From assembly GCA_050292235.1 (NCBI GenBank), contig JBNKLG010000004.1, positions 1 to 64,000 on the forward strand: a DNA stretch of 64,000 nucleotides. Direction: 5' to 3'. This stretch comes from JBNKLG01 sp050292235. Lineage in GTDB: Bacteria > Pseudomonadota > Gammaproteobacteria > Chromatiales > Chromatiaceae. Below, piece by piece: positions 28,351 through 38,135 of this stretch; the first letter of the stretch is position 1; each line of letters opens with the position of its first letter. The notes below the pieces were generated by a model. The model searched no databases. It was not told the DNA's origin and saw nothing but the letters and a program-made list of their open reading frames with translations. Both the position numbers and the translations under genes were made by a program.

Positions 28351-28899
28351 TTATTCAAACACATCAGCGACAGCAAAGGCACTTGCCTCTTGATCCTTCT
28401 GCGACAGGAGCGGCTCCAGCCCCCCAGGCCACTGGATGCCCAGATCGGGATCATCCCAGCGGATAGACCGATCATGCTCCGGCGAATAGTAAGCAGTAGT
28501 CTTATAAAGGAATTCCGCCTCTTCAGACAGGGTCAAAAAGCCGTGGGCAAAGCCGGGGGGAATCCAAAACTGCCGTTTGTTGTCGGCAGAGAGTGTCACG
28601 CCATGCCAGCGACCATAGGTCGGGGATGAGCGCCGAATATCGACAGCCACATCAAACACCTCGCCCACTACGACTCTGACCAGCTTGCCTTGTGCCATGG
28701 GAGGCAGTTGATAATGCAGCCCACGCAATATTCCCTGCTTCGATCGAGAGTGGTTGTCCTGCACGAAATCCGGCTTGAGTCCTGTGGCCTTTTCAAACTG
28801 GAGGGCATTGAAGCTTTCCATAAAAAAACCGCGATCATCGCCGAATACTTTAGGCTCAAAGATCAGCAGACCGGGAATCGGTGTTTCGACCACATTCAT
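28351..28899 (-). CDS. rfbC: dTDP-4-dehydrorhamnose 3,5-epimerase
   Basis: Third enzyme of dTDP-L-rhamnose synthesis. 182 residues, usual length, cupin fold. Family blocks are DDRGFFMESFN, NHSRSKQGILRGLHYQ (catalytic His in RGLHYQ) and WIPPGFAHGFL. The start overlaps the rfbA stop by 4 bases, making it the last gene of rfbBDAC. Confidence 0.96.
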   Translation of the reverse strand: MNVVETPIPGLLIFEPKVFGDDRGFFMESFNALQFEKATGLKPDFVQDNHSRSKQGILRGLHYQLPPMAQGKLVRVVVGEVFDVAVDIRRSSPTYGRWHGVTLSADNKRQFWIPPGFAHGFLTLSEEAEFLYKTTAYYSPEHDRSIRWDDPDLGIQWPGGLEPLLSQKDQEASAFAVADVFE

Positions 28900-29777
28900 C
28901 GGCCAGGCTCCCGAATCAGATTCATCAGATATTGTCCATAGCCATTCTTTTTCAGCGGCTCCGCCAGCCTGCGTACCTGCTCTGCATCGATAAAGCCTTG
29001 AAACAGAGCGATCTCTTCGGGACAGGCAATCTTGAGACCCTGGCGCTTTTCCATGGTTTCGATAAAAGCTGAGGCTTCCAACAGGGATTCATGGGTGCCG
29101 GTATCCAACCAAGCATAGCCCCTCCCCATGATTTCGACGGCCAATGTCTGGCGCTGCAGATACTGGCGGTTGATATCGGTGATTTCCAGTTCGCCTCGGG
29201 CTGAGGGCTGAAGACTGGCGGCCATTTCCACCACATCGGCATCGTAGAAATAGAGCCCGGTCACTGCGTAGTTGGACTTGGGGTTTTGCGGCTTTTCTTC
29301 TAAGGATAAAGCACGTCTCTCCCGATCAAACTCGACCACACCATAGCGCTCCGGATCCTGGACGTGGTAGGCAAAGACGGTGGCACCGGTGTCACGGGCA
29401 GCAGCACCTTCCAGAATTCGTTGCAGGTCATGACCGAAAAAGAGGTTGTCCCCCAGCACCAGGGCGGAAGGGTCGGTACCGACAAACGCTTTGCCAATGG
29501 TGAAGGCTTGGGCCAGCCCTTCAGGCTTGGGTTGCACCGCATACTGAATGGAGATGCCCCATTGCGCTCCATCCCCCAGCAGTTGTTCGAATCGGGGAAT
29601 ATCCTGTGGGGTAGAGATGAGCAGGATATCGCGGATGCCCGCCAGCATCAGGGTGCTGAGCGGGTAGTAGATCATGGGCTTGTCGTAGACCGGCAACAAT
29701 TGTTTGGAAACAGCCATGGTAACGGGATAGAGCCGGGTGCCGGAGCCGCCCGCCAGGATGATGCCCTTGCGTTTCAT
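28896..29777 (-). CDS. rfbA: Glucose-1-phosphate thymidylyltransferase
   Basis: Makes dTDP-glucose from dTTP and glucose-1-phosphate, the first step of dTDP-rhamnose synthesis. 293 residues with the nucleotidyltransferase signature GIILAGGSGTRLYP at the N terminus and the conserved KPMIYYPLSTLM. The frame is open far upstream, to 30149, but that region is the rfbD gene in another frame. The ATG at 29777 overlaps the rfbD stop as ATGA and is clearly correct. Confidence 0.96.
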   Translation of the reverse strand: MKRKGIILAGGSGTRLYPVTMAVSKQLLPVYDKPMIYYPLSTLMLAGIRDILLISTPQDIPRFEQLLGDGAQWGISIQYAVQPKPEGLAQAFTIGKAFVGTDPSALVLGDNLFFGHDLQRILEGAAARDTGATVFAYHVQDPERYGVVEFDRERRALSLEEKPQNPKSNYAVTGLYFYDADVVEMAASLQPSARGELEITDINRQYLQRQTLAVEIMGRGYAWLDTGTHESLLEASAFIETMEKRQGLKIACPEEIALFQGFIDAEQVRRLAEPLKKNGYGQYLMNLIREPGR

Positions 29778-30682
29778 ATCCCAACCTTCTGTTGTTCGAT
29801 AAGTTCCCGCACCTGTCGCCGCACGTGATGGCGCCAGTCGGGGAGAGTGATGCCGAATGTTGTCCGGATTTTGTCTGTCGACAGACGGGAATTCAAAGGG
29901 CGCTGGGCCGGAGTGGGGTAAGCCGCGGTGGGAATGGCCTGAACTGCTCCGGGACCAACCCGTAGCTGGATACCTTGCTCCTGGGCCAGCTCCAGCACCA
30001 GGCGAGCGTATTCGCACCAATGGGTCTCGCCAGCGGCAACCAAATGGTAGGTGCCTGAAAGCCGTTCCGCATCGGTTTGCTGTTGCAAGCGATAGAGACA
30101 GGTGGCTGTCACATCCGCCAGCAATTCGGCGCTGGTAGGAGCGCCCCATTGATCGGCAACCACGGAGAGGCTATCGCGACTGGCCGCCAGGGTCAGCATG
30201 GTCTTGGCAAAATTTTGCCCAAGTACGGCATAGACCCAGCTGGTGCGCAGGATCAGGTGCTGGCATCCACTCTGGTGGATGGCCTCTTCGCCCTCGAGTT
30301 TGGTTTGGCCATAAACCGAAAGGGGATTGGTATCGTCCGTTTCGGTATAAAAGCCGGATTTGCTGCCATCGAAAACGTAGTCGGTCGAGTAATGGATCAG
30401 CCAGGCGCCCTGTTGTGCCGCCCAGGTAGCCAATACGGCAATGCTGTCTGCATTAATGCGGCGGGCCAGATCAGGTTCGCTCTCTGCCTTGTCAACGGCA
30501 GTATGGGCAGCCGCATTGACGATGATGTCGGGCCGGTGTTGATCCAGGATTGCTGTCAGGGCCTCTGGCTGGCTGAAATCGGCTTCATCTTGATCCAGAG
30601 CATGAATCTCGCCCAGGCAGACCAGAGATCGCTGCAGTTCCCAGCCCACTTGGCCACCCTTGCCAAACAACAGGATCTTCAT
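29774..30682 (-). CDS. rfbD: dTDP-4-dehydrorhamnose reductase
   Basis: Last step of dTDP-L-rhamnose synthesis (NADPH-dependent reduction). 302 residues of the short-chain dehydrogenase type. The cofactor loop is GKGGQVGWEL, the substrate segment has STDYVFDG and the catalytic YxxxK is YGQTKLEGE. It overlaps rfbB and rfbA by 4 bases each. Confidence 0.95.
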   Translation of the reverse strand: MKILLFGKGGQVGWELQRSLVCLGEIHALDQDEADFSQPEALTAILDQHRPDIIVNAAAHTAVDKAESEPDLARRINADSIAVLATWAAQQGAWLIHYSTDYVFDGSKSGFYTETDDTNPLSVYGQTKLEGEEAIHQSGCQHLILRTSWVYAVLGQNFAKTMLTLAASRDSLSVVADQWGAPTSAELLADVTATCLYRLQQQTDAERLSGTYHLVAAGETHWCEYARLVLELAQEQGIQLRVGPGAVQAIPTAAYPTPAQRPLNSRLSTDKIRTTFGITLPDWRHHVRRQVRELIEQQKVGI

Positions 30683-31740
30683 GCAGCACCGCCATAGTGT
30701 TGATCAACCCAGGATCGATAGGCGCCGGAGGTGACATCGGCCACCCAATCGGCATGATCCAGATACCAATTCACGGTTTTGCGAATACCTGTTTCGAAGG
30801 TTTCTAAGGGTCGCCACCCCAGATCCTGCTCCATCTTGCGGGCATCAATGGCATAGCGACGATCATGGCCCGCCCGATCCTGGACGTGGATAATGAGACG
30901 GCGATAGGGACCGGCGGCATCAGGACGCAGCTCGTCCAACAGGCCACAAATGCGGTGCACGATGTCGAGATTGGCCATTTCGTTCCAGCCACCGATATTG
31001 TAGACCTCACCCGGCTGACCTGCCTCCAGCACCCGCCGAATGGCAGCGCAGTGATCGCCCACATAGAGCCAGTCGCGCACCTGTTGCCCGTCTCCGTAGA
31101 TCGGCAGGGGTTTACCTGACAGGGCGTTGTGGATCACCAGGGGAATCAGTTTCTCTGGAAATTGATAGGGACCATAATTATTAGAGCAGTTAGTGGTCAA
31201 GACGGGCAGGCCATAAGTGTGGTAGTAGGCGCGTACCAGATGGTCAGAGGCCGCTTTGCTCGCGGAGTAGGGGCTGTTTGGCCGATAGGGATGGATCTCG
31301 GTAAAGGGGGAGTCTGCCGGATTCAGTGAGCCATAGACCTCATCGGTAGAGACATGGAGAAAACGGAAATCGGTCTTGGCTTCTCCCGACAGGTCCAGCC
31401 AATAGGCCTTAGCTGCCTCCAGCAGACGAAAGGTGCCTTGGATATTGGTATTGATGAAGGCCTCGGGTCCATGAATGGAGCGGTCCACATGGGACTCTGC
31501 CGCAAAATGGACAATGGCCCTGATCTGGTGGGTCTTCAGCAACTGCAATATCTGTTCGACATCACCGATGTCGGCCTTCACAAAAATATGGCGCCCATCA
31601 CCCGCAAGACTCGACAAATTGCCCAGATTACCGGCATAGGTCAGGGCATCCAGATTGACCACCAGCTCATCACTTTGAGCCAGCCAATCCAACACAAAAT
31701 TGGCACCAATGAAGCCAGCTCCGCCTGTGACTAAAATCAA
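30679..31740 (-). CDS. rfbB: dTDP-glucose 4,6-dehydratase
   Basis: Second step of dTDP-rhamnose synthesis. 353 residues: GGAGFIGANF cofactor loop, HFAAESHVDRSI, STDEVYG with catalytic Thr/Asp/Glu, and YSASKAASDHL. The start is a TTG, supported by the strong AGAGGAG Shine-Dalgarno 7 bases upstream and by the family N terminus MILVTGGAGF. It leads the rfbBDAC set, in which each junction is a 4-base overlap. Confidence 0.95.
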   Translation of the reverse strand: MILVTGGAGFIGANFVLDWLAQSDELVVNLDALTYAGNLGNLSSLAGDGRHIFVKADIGDVEQILQLLKTHQIRAIVHFAAESHVDRSIHGPEAFINTNIQGTFRLLEAAKAYWLDLSGEAKTDFRFLHVSTDEVYGSLNPADSPFTEIHPYRPNSPYSASKAASDHLVRAYYHTYGLPVLTTNCSNNYGPYQFPEKLIPLVIHNALSGKPLPIYGDGQQVRDWLYVGDHCAAIRRVLEAGQPGEVYNIGGWNEMANLDIVHRICGLLDELRPDAAGPYRRLIIHVQDRAGHDRRYAIDARKMEQDLGWRPLETFETGIRKTVNWYLDHADWVADVTSGAYRSWVDQHYGGAA

Positions 31741-31891
31741 ACCAACGCTCCTCTATGCACTGCCATCAGCAGCGCACAATCCATGACTTTACACAAAATA
31801 CAAAACCCCAATAACCCAAAGCTTTTGAGCCTCCGCTTCACAGCGAGGTGCTTATCCTATCATGGCTCAGGATTGGGCAACCGAAGCCCCC

Positions 31892-33253
31892 CTAGCGAAT
31901 AAGAGCTTCTATCTCTTTGACCCGCTGCCAAACCAGATCGGCATCTCGCCGAGATTCAAGATTGAGTCGCAACAGGGGTTCGGTATTGGATAAACGCAGA
32001 TTACAGCGCCAGTCGGGAAACTCCAGGCTCAGTCCATCGGTACGGTCGATCAAGGGCTGTTGGCCGGCGAAGTGGGCTTCCAACCGGGCCAGCACGGCAC
32101 TGGCATCGGCCACCCGATAATTGATCTCGCCGCTACAGGGATAGGCCCGCATGCGCTCGCCCACCAACTGGGACAAGGACTGGCCACTGCGGCTCAACAA
32201 TTCCGCCACCAACAGCCAGGGGATCATGCCGCTGTCACAATAGGCAAAATCGCGAAAATAGTGATGGGCGCTCATTTCACCACCGTAGATGGCGTTTTCC
32301 GCCCGCATACGTTCCTTAATGAAGGCATGGCCGGTTTTAGACTGCACCGGCACCCCACCAGCAGCCTGTACCACCTCAATGGTATTCCAGCTCAGGCGGG
32401 GATCATGAATGATCTTCTCTCCGGGATGTTTGGCCAGAAAGGCCTCGGCCAGCAGGCCAACGATGTAGTAGCCTTCAATGAAACCGCCCTGTTCGTCGAA
32501 CAGAAAACAACGATCGAAATCCCCATCCCAAGCGATGCCCATGTCCGCCCCATGGGCCAGAACCGCCTCCGCCGTAGCCGCACGGTTCTCGGGCAAAAGC
32601 GGGTTGGGAATGCCATGGGGAAAGCTACCATCCGGCCCATGGTGGATTTTGATAAAACTAACCGGCACAGACAGCGCCTGAACACGCTGTTCAATAGCAT
32701 CGATCACATGACCAGCAGCACCGTTACCCGCATTCACTACCAGCTTGAGGGGTTGAAAAGCAGTGACATCGGCAAAGGTCATCAGGTGATCCACATAGGG
32801 ATCCAGGATACTCGCCTGGTTCAGCTCACCACGACTACCGGCTGGACCAAAGCTATCCGTTTCAGCCAAGGCCTGGATGGCTTTCAGGCCCGTATCGCCA
32901 CTGATGGGCACTGCCCCCCTAGCCACCAGCTTCATGCCATTGTAATTCATAGGATTATGGCTTGCCGTTACCTCAATAGCCCCATCCACATCCAGATGAA
33001 AGGCAGCGAAGTAAATTTCCTCGGTGCCGGTCATGCCCAGATCCAATACCTCGACCCCCTCATCCCTTAATCCGTTGGCCAATGCCCGCTTCAGCGACTC
33101 ACTGGAGAGACGGATATCGCCGCCAACCGCCACACGATTTGCCTGAAGATGGCGGGCAAAGGCACGACCGATCCGATAGGCAATGGCCTCATCCAAATCG
33201 GCACCAAGACGGCCTCGGATATCGTAGGCCTTGAAGCAACTGAGTGAAGACAT
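31892..33253 (-). CDS. manB: Phosphomannomutase/phosphoglucomutase
   Basis: Interconverts hexose 6- and 1-phosphates, here most likely making mannose-1-phosphate for manC, which is divergent 76 bases away. 453 residues. The phosphoserine loop is TASHNPMNYNGMK (Ser98), the Mg site is WDGDFDRC and the sugar loop is GEMSAHHYF. Related bifunctional enzymes (AlgC type) also use glucose phosphates, which would feed rfbA and ugd. Confidence 0.93.
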   Translation of the reverse strand: MSSLSCFKAYDIRGRLGADLDEAIAYRIGRAFARHLQANRVAVGGDIRLSSESLKRALANGLRDEGVEVLDLGMTGTEEIYFAAFHLDVDGAIEVTASHNPMNYNGMKLVARGAVPISGDTGLKAIQALAETDSFGPAGSRGELNQASILDPYVDHLMTFADVTAFQPLKLVVNAGNGAAGHVIDAIEQRVQALSVPVSFIKIHHGPDGSFPHGIPNPLLPENRAATAEAVLAHGADMGIAWDGDFDRCFLFDEQGGFIEGYYIVGLLAEAFLAKHPGEKIIHDPRLSWNTIEVVQAAGGVPVQSKTGHAFIKERMRAENAIYGGEMSAHHYFRDFAYCDSGMIPWLLVAELLSRSGQSLSQLVGERMRAYPCSGEINYRVADASAVLARLEAHFAGQQPLIDRTDGLSLEFPDWRCNLRLSNTEPLLRLNLESRRDADLVWQRVKEIEALIR

Positions 33254-33329
33254 AAGGAATCCTGTCTGGGGAAAGGAAGATTAATTCGCTATAGTATGCC
33301 GCACGAATGTGACCCAATGGGATCGACAG

Positions 33330-34730
33330 ATGCTTCTCCCCGTCATCATGGCCGGTGGCACCGGCACCCGGCTCTGGCCCTTGTCCCGCGCCATGAGCCC
33401 CAAGCAATTCCTGCCCCTGACCGGGGAGCTGACCATGCTCCAGGCGACACTGACCCGCCTGGAAGGCATAGAGCACGCCTCCCCTATGGTTCTGACCAAC
33501 GAGAATCACCGCTATATTGTCGCCGAACAGATGCGCGCATTGGGTGTAGAACCAAGCAGCATCATCCTTGAACCCATAGGACGTAATACCGCCCCCGCCA
33601 TCGCCCTAGCCGCTTTGGAAGCAACTCAAAAGGGAGAAGACCCTCTGCTGCTAGTCTTGGCGGCAGATCACATTATTCAGGATGTCCCAGCCTTTCACGC
33701 TGCCATCCGGCAGGCCATCATCGGTGCCGAGCAAGGTGACCTGGTTACCTTTGGCATCGTGCCAACTGAAGCCGCCACCGGATACGGCTATATCCAGGCA
33801 AAAGGCAGCGGCAGCCCCCGCTCCGTTGACAGCTTTCAGGAAAAACCCGACCAGGCCACCGCCGAGATCTATCTGGCCAGCGGCGAGCATTTCTGGAACA
33901 GCGGCATGTTTTTGTTTCGGGCCAGCCGCTATCTGGAAGAGTTACGTCAATCGCGGCCGGACATACTGTCCGTCTGCGAACAGGCCATGATTGGCGCTAC
34001 CTCAAGCGATGTTTTTCTACGCATCCCAGCCGATGACTTCTCCGCCTGCCCCTCAGATTCCATCGACTATGCCGTGATGGAAAAGAGCCAGCGCGTGGTC
34101 ATGGTACTGTTGAATGCGGACTGGAGCGACATTGGTTCCTGGTCCGCCCTTTGGGAAGTCGATGAAAAATGTGGCAATGGCAATGCCGTTCGTGGCGACG
34201 TCATTCTGGAAGACACAAAGGACTCACTGATTCACGCCACCTCACGCCTGGTGGCTACCGTTGGCCTGGAGCAAATAATCGTGGTGGAGACCAGGGATGC
34301 CGTTCTGGTCGCCCACAAAGAGAAAGCCCAGCAGGTCAAATCCATCGTCGACCAGCTTAAACAACACGAGCGTACAGAAGCGAACCTGCATCGAGAGGTC
34401 TACCGACCTTGGGGCAAATACGACGCCATCGACAACGGTGAGCGCTATCAGGCAAAACGCATCCTTGTCAAACCTGGCGCCAAGATTTCACTGCAAATGC
34501 ACCACCACCGGGCTGAGCACTGGATTGTGGTCAAGGGCACCGCCAAGATCACCCGAGGACAAGAAGAGTTCCTCCTCAGTGAAAACCAGTCAACCTATAT
34601 TCCGCTAGGCGAGGTGCACTGTCTGGAAAACCCAGGAAAAATTGACCTGGAAATCATTGAGGTTCAATCAGGCTCCTATCTGGGAGAGGATGATATCGTC
34701 CGCTTTGAGGATGTTTACGGACGCTGCTGA
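33330..34730 (+). CDS. manC: Mannose-1-phosphate guanylyltransferase / mannose-6-phosphate isomerase
   Basis: Bifunctional type II enzyme giving GDP-mannose. The N-terminal nucleotidyltransferase (about 1-340) has MAGGTGTRLWPLSR and FQEKPD. The C-terminal cupin isomerase (about 350-466) has RPWGKYDAID and the metal His pair in MHHHRAEHW. The ATG at 33330 is chosen over the GTG at 33309 because the protein family begins at MLLPVIMAGG. It feeds gmd and fcl further along and opens a plus-strand run with the next three genes. Confidence 0.95.
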   Translation: MLLPVIMAGGTGTRLWPLSRAMSPKQFLPLTGELTMLQATLTRLEGIEHASPMVLTNENHRYIVAEQMRALGVEPSSIILEPIGRNTAPAIALAALEATQKGEDPLLLVLAADHIIQDVPAFHAAIRQAIIGAEQGDLVTFGIVPTEAATGYGYIQAKGSGSPRSVDSFQEKPDQATAEIYLASGEHFWNSGMFLFRASRYLEELRQSRPDILSVCEQAMIGATSSDVFLRIPADDFSACPSDSIDYAVMEKSQRVVMVLLNADWSDIGSWSALWEVDEKCGNGNAVRGDVILEDTKDSLIHATSRLVATVGLEQIIVVETRDAVLVAHKEKAQQVKSIVDQLKQHERTEANLHREVYRPWGKYDAIDNGERYQAKRILVKPGAKISLQMHHHRAEHWIVVKGTAKITRGQEEFLLSENQSTYIPLGEVHCLENPGKIDLEIIEVQSGSYLGEDDIVRFEDVYGRC

Positions 34731-34741
34731 TTCACACCCCG

Positions 34742-35998
34742 ATGACTGAACGCCGCCCGCTCATCTTCAACCTGACCCGGTTGCTGAATCGCTGTACAGC
34801 GCAAACAGCCACTGGCATTGACCGGGTGGATTTGCGCCATGCCCGTTATATACTAAATCAGACATCAGATTGCCGGGTATTTTTTTTGGTGCAAACGCGC
34901 AATATCGCCCGTTTAATCCCTCATAGCCAGACCCGCCATCTGCTGGAAAATCTAGAGCGACGCTGGCTGAACAGCCAACCTGAAGCTCCCTACCTAAGAA
35001 AGAGCTGGTTCCGACTGGCCAGAGATTTCAGCCTCTCCTGGTTAAAAGAACACACCAACCAACCTCTGCCCAAGCAACTGATAACAGACATTGCCAACAG
35101 CGAACAGCGACCCATCTACCTGCACAGTGGCCATGGGAGCACGCGTTATTTGGTATTCCATCAAGCCTTGCAACGCCATTTAAACGCGAATCTGGTGTTT
35201 TATCTGCACGACCTTATTCCCATCGACTACCCCGAATACACCAATCAAGCCAAAGAGTGTCAGCGACACCGGGAACGCATGCAGACCATGGCCACTACGG
35301 GTAGCCTGATCCTAACCAACTCTGAAGACACCCGATCCCGCTTCCTCGCCTACTGCGCCGAGCAGGCCCTGCCGACACCACCCACCAAAGTTTTGCCTAT
35401 CGGAGTAGAAGACCACATTCTTCGTGCAGCACAAGAGCCTCCCCCAGCACTGCCCCAGCGCCTGACACCCAAACTGCGTCCCCCCTACTTCATCAGCATC
35501 GGCACCATCGAGCCCCGGAAAAACCACATGCTACTGTTGCACTTATGGCGCCAACTGGCCACCAAACTTGGTGAAAATTGCCCACAACTGGTCATATTGG
35601 GCAAGCGTGGCTGGCAAAACCATGGGATCTTACAGCTCCTGGATCGCTCACCCTCATTAGCCTCCCATGTGCTCGAAATCAACGACGCATCCGATCAGGA
35701 GATGATCGCTTTATTGCAACAGGCCCAGGCGCTGCTCTTTCCCAGTTTTGCCGAGGGCTGGGGCATGCCGCTGGCTGAGGCCTTGGCTTTGGGCACCCCA
35801 GCCATTTGCAGTGACATTCCCGCCTTACAAGAGTGCGGCCAAGGTCAGGCGATCTATCTTGACCCCTTGGATGGGCCAAGTTGGCGAAACACTATTCTTC
35901 AGACACTCGAAAACAGCACTGAACCCAAGCCAAACATCAAACCACATACCTGGCATGAGCATATCCAGCAGTTGGACACCCAGATCACCCAGCTCTGA
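34742..35998 (+). CDS. Glycosyltransferase, GT4 type (copy 1)
   Basis: A 418-residue GT-B glycosyltransferase. The C-terminal half has the sugar-nucleotide region IGTIEPRKNHMLLL, then FPSFAEGWGMPLAEAL with the EX7E motif. The N-terminal half has ATGIDRVDLRHARY and FYLHDLIPIDYPEY. It is clearly paralogous to the gene at 36852 (shared TGIDRV, YLHDLIPIDYPEY, EPRKNH, YLDPLDGP). It starts 11 bases after manC. The donor is unknown; GDP-mannose, GDP-fucose or dTDP-rhamnose are all made locally. Confidence 0.88.
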   Translation: MTERRPLIFNLTRLLNRCTAQTATGIDRVDLRHARYILNQTSDCRVFFLVQTRNIARLIPHSQTRHLLENLERRWLNSQPEAPYLRKSWFRLARDFSLSWLKEHTNQPLPKQLITDIANSEQRPIYLHSGHGSTRYLVFHQALQRHLNANLVFYLHDLIPIDYPEYTNQAKECQRHRERMQTMATTGSLILTNSEDTRSRFLAYCAEQALPTPPTKVLPIGVEDHILRAAQEPPPALPQRLTPKLRPPYFISIGTIEPRKNHMLLLHLWRQLATKLGENCPQLVILGKRGWQNHGILQLLDRSPSLASHVLEINDASDQEMIALLQQAQALLFPSFAEGWGMPLAEALALGTPAICSDIPALQECGQGQAIYLDPLDGPSWRNTILQTLENSTEPKPNIKPHTWHEHIQQLDTQITQL

Positions 35999-36044
35999 TG
36001 GTTATTTTAGAGCCCCTCTCATTCTCTGATGATAGAGAAAGCAA

Positions 36045-36830
36045 ATGGCCAGTATTCTCACCCATACGAAATCATATCTGCTCGCTAAGCAATTGCGACA
36101 GAGAGACATGATCGACTTTGCCATTATCGGGTTTCCAAAATGCGCAACCAGCTCAATCTACAGAAATCTGGCCGCCTCCAACCACATTTCCATGCCCAAT
36201 ACGGAAGTCCCAATCAATGCCTATATCAGAGGGGATATCAACTTCCCAAGCGATTCACTGCTAAAGGGAATAAAAAACCCGAACTTACCATACAAACCAC
36301 ACCAATGGATGGCCCTCTTCAAAGCAAATCCAAATATTCGCTTCATTATTGGACTGAGAAACCCAGCCGAATGGCTGTATTCTTTCTATCAATACAGAAA
36401 AAATGAAATCTTATCAAACAGGGAATGGCTATCCAATCACATCAAACATAATCCTAAAATCAGTGAGATTTCATTTGGCGATATTGTTTATAATAACCAA
36501 GAGTTATTTGGCGCATCATTAGAACATGGCAAGTTTGTAAAATGGCTAACCCCCATTGCCAAGATAGTTCCTAAAGACCATGTTTTTTTATATTTTGTTG
36601 AGGCATTGGAGAGAAATCCCAATCTTATCTACAATGACTTATCCAAGTTCCTAAGCATCGAATACAGAAATGCCAGTTTTATAGAAACAAACAGAAACTC
36701 ATCCATCCATAAAACGAGGGATATTTATCAAGCAGAGCTAGAATATTTGAATCAACACTATCAAGAATGGAACGAGAGATTAAACGAACTTATCCTAAGC
36801 AAATGGAGAATCACCAATAAATGGTGGTAA
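36045..36830 (+). CDS. PAPS-dependent sulfotransferase
   Basis: A 261-residue soluble sulfotransferase that would move sulfate from PAPS to a sugar hydroxyl. The 5'-phosphosulfate loop is IIGFPKCATSSIYRNL (Lys32, Thr35, Ser36) and the 3'-phosphate motif is LRNPAEWLYSFYQYR. It is visibly richer in A and T than its neighbours. It lies between two paralogous glycosyltransferases with gaps of 46 and 21 bases, so it looks inserted into that pair and probably acts on the same glycan. Confidence 0.85.
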   Translation: MASILTHTKSYLLAKQLRQRDMIDFAIIGFPKCATSSIYRNLAASNHISMPNTEVPINAYIRGDINFPSDSLLKGIKNPNLPYKPHQWMALFKANPNIRFIIGLRNPAEWLYSFYQYRKNEILSNREWLSNHIKHNPKISEISFGDIVYNNQELFGASLEHGKFVKWLTPIAKIVPKDHVFLYFVEALERNPNLIYNDLSKFLSIEYRNASFIETNRNSSIHKTRDIYQAELEYLNQHYQEWNERLNELILSKWRITNKWW

Positions 36831-36851
36831 ATCCAAAGCAGAGCCCCCACT

Positions 36852-38135
36852 ATGCCGACATCTCCCAAACGCCCCATTCTCTTCAATCTAACCCACCTGG
36901 AAGACAACTGTGGACACCCCACGCCAACCGGCATTGATCGCGTAGCACTACAACAGGGACGCGCCATCATGGCCATGTCCACTAACAGACCAGTGCTATA
37001 TACACGACAATTCCACAATGGCCTTGAGTGGATCAATCCACACAAGGCCATTGCACTGATCCACAACCTTGAAAACCGGTGGCTCGGCCACATAGAAACA
37101 CTGAACAAGCCGAAGAAACCAAAACACCCACTAACCCGTGCCCACAAGCACATCAAAGCCTTCTTGACCGAAAAATATCTTCCTTTGCTGGATAAAAAAT
37201 TAAGGCATGCCTTAAATACCTTGCCGCCCCCCATCTACCTCAATAGTTCACCTCAGGGACTACACCATTTCAGAATTCACCAAGAACTGGCCCAGCACTA
37301 CCAAGCTGACCTTCTGTTCTACTTACATGATCTCATCCCTATCGACTACCCAGAGTACAGTGCATCCACTGCAGAAATGCACCATAAACGTCTCATTACC
37401 ATGGCCAACACGGCCCGATGTATTTTGACCAATTCCCAATATGTCGAAGCCCGTTTTATCCGCTATTGCCAAGAAAATGGTTTAAGAGTCCCCCCCACCA
37501 GCGTCCTACATATCGGCATCGAAAATGCCTATCTCTCTCCCAAATATCGGACTTGCCAAACCTTGCCCTGGCCATACCGGAAACGTATCCAAAAGCGACC
37601 TTATTTCATCATGGTTGGTACTTTGGAACCGCGCAAAAATCATTTGCTACTGTTGCAAATCTGGCGCCATCTGGGAAAGTCGTTGGGCGATCGCTGCCCA
37701 ATGCTGGTATTGGTGGGAAAACGAGGTTGGAAAAATCAGCATATTGTCGATCTCATCGAGCAATCGCCCGGACTCAAGCCTCATGTAGTCGAGATCCGGG
37801 ATGCAACAGATCAAGATACGATCGCCCTCACCCGGGGTGCCCTGGCCGCACTCTTCCCTAGTTTTGAGGAAGGCTGGGGCATCCCTGTTGTAGAAGCTCT
37901 AACGCTTGGCATACCGGTGATCTGCTCCGATATCCCCCCACTCCGTGAAGCCAGCCAGGGTCAAGCACTATACCTAGACCCTCTGGATGGCCCAGGCTGG
38001 CAGAAAGCAATTTTGCATCGACTGAAGCAGCCCCATCCACCTATCCACTTCGCACCACCAAGCTGGCAGGCACACGCCACCAAATTAGCAGAGATCATTC
38101 ACCAGTTGGATGGAGAGGCGGCAACCACCGCCTAA
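36852..38135 (+). CDS. Glycosyltransferase, GT4 type (copy 2)
   Basis: A 427-residue GT-B enzyme, paralogue of the gene at 34742, with the same landmarks: PTGIDRVALQQG, YLHDLIPIDYPEY, VGTLEPRKNHLLLL, FPSFEEGWGIPVVEAL and YLDPLDGPGW. The last 41 bases overlap the convergent GT2 gene. It probably adds a second residue of the same kind or linkage as copy 1. Confidence 0.88.
   Translation: MPTSPKRPILFNLTHLEDNCGHPTPTGIDRVALQQGRAIMAMSTNRPVLYTRQFHNGLEWINPHKAIALIHNLENRWLGHIETLNKPKKPKHPLTRAHKHIKAFLTEKYLPLLDKKLRHALNTLPPPIYLNSSPQGLHHFRIHQELAQHYQADLLFYLHDLIPIDYPEYSASTAEMHHKRLITMANTARCILTNSQYVEARFIRYCQENGLRVPPTSVLHIGIENAYLSPKYRTCQTLPWPYRKRIQKRPYFIMVGTLEPRKNHLLLLQIWRHLGKSLGDRCPMLVLVGKRGWKNQHIVDLIEQSPGLKPHVVEIRDATDQDTIALTRGALAALFPSFEEGWGIPVVEALTLGIPVICSDIPPLREASQGQALYLDPLDGPGWQKAILHRLKQPHPPIHFAPPSWQAHATKLAEIIHQLDGEAATTA

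Noticed and set aside
28896..30149. Long N-terminal extension of the rfbA frame
   Set aside because: The extra 124 residues are Arg/Ser/Gly-rich shadow of rfbD; the ATG at 29777 overlaps the rfbD stop and gives the family N terminus.
31741..31891. Imperfect GC stem between rfbB and the phosphomannomutase gene
   Set aside because: The stem needs bulges and has no T-run; not convincing as a terminator.
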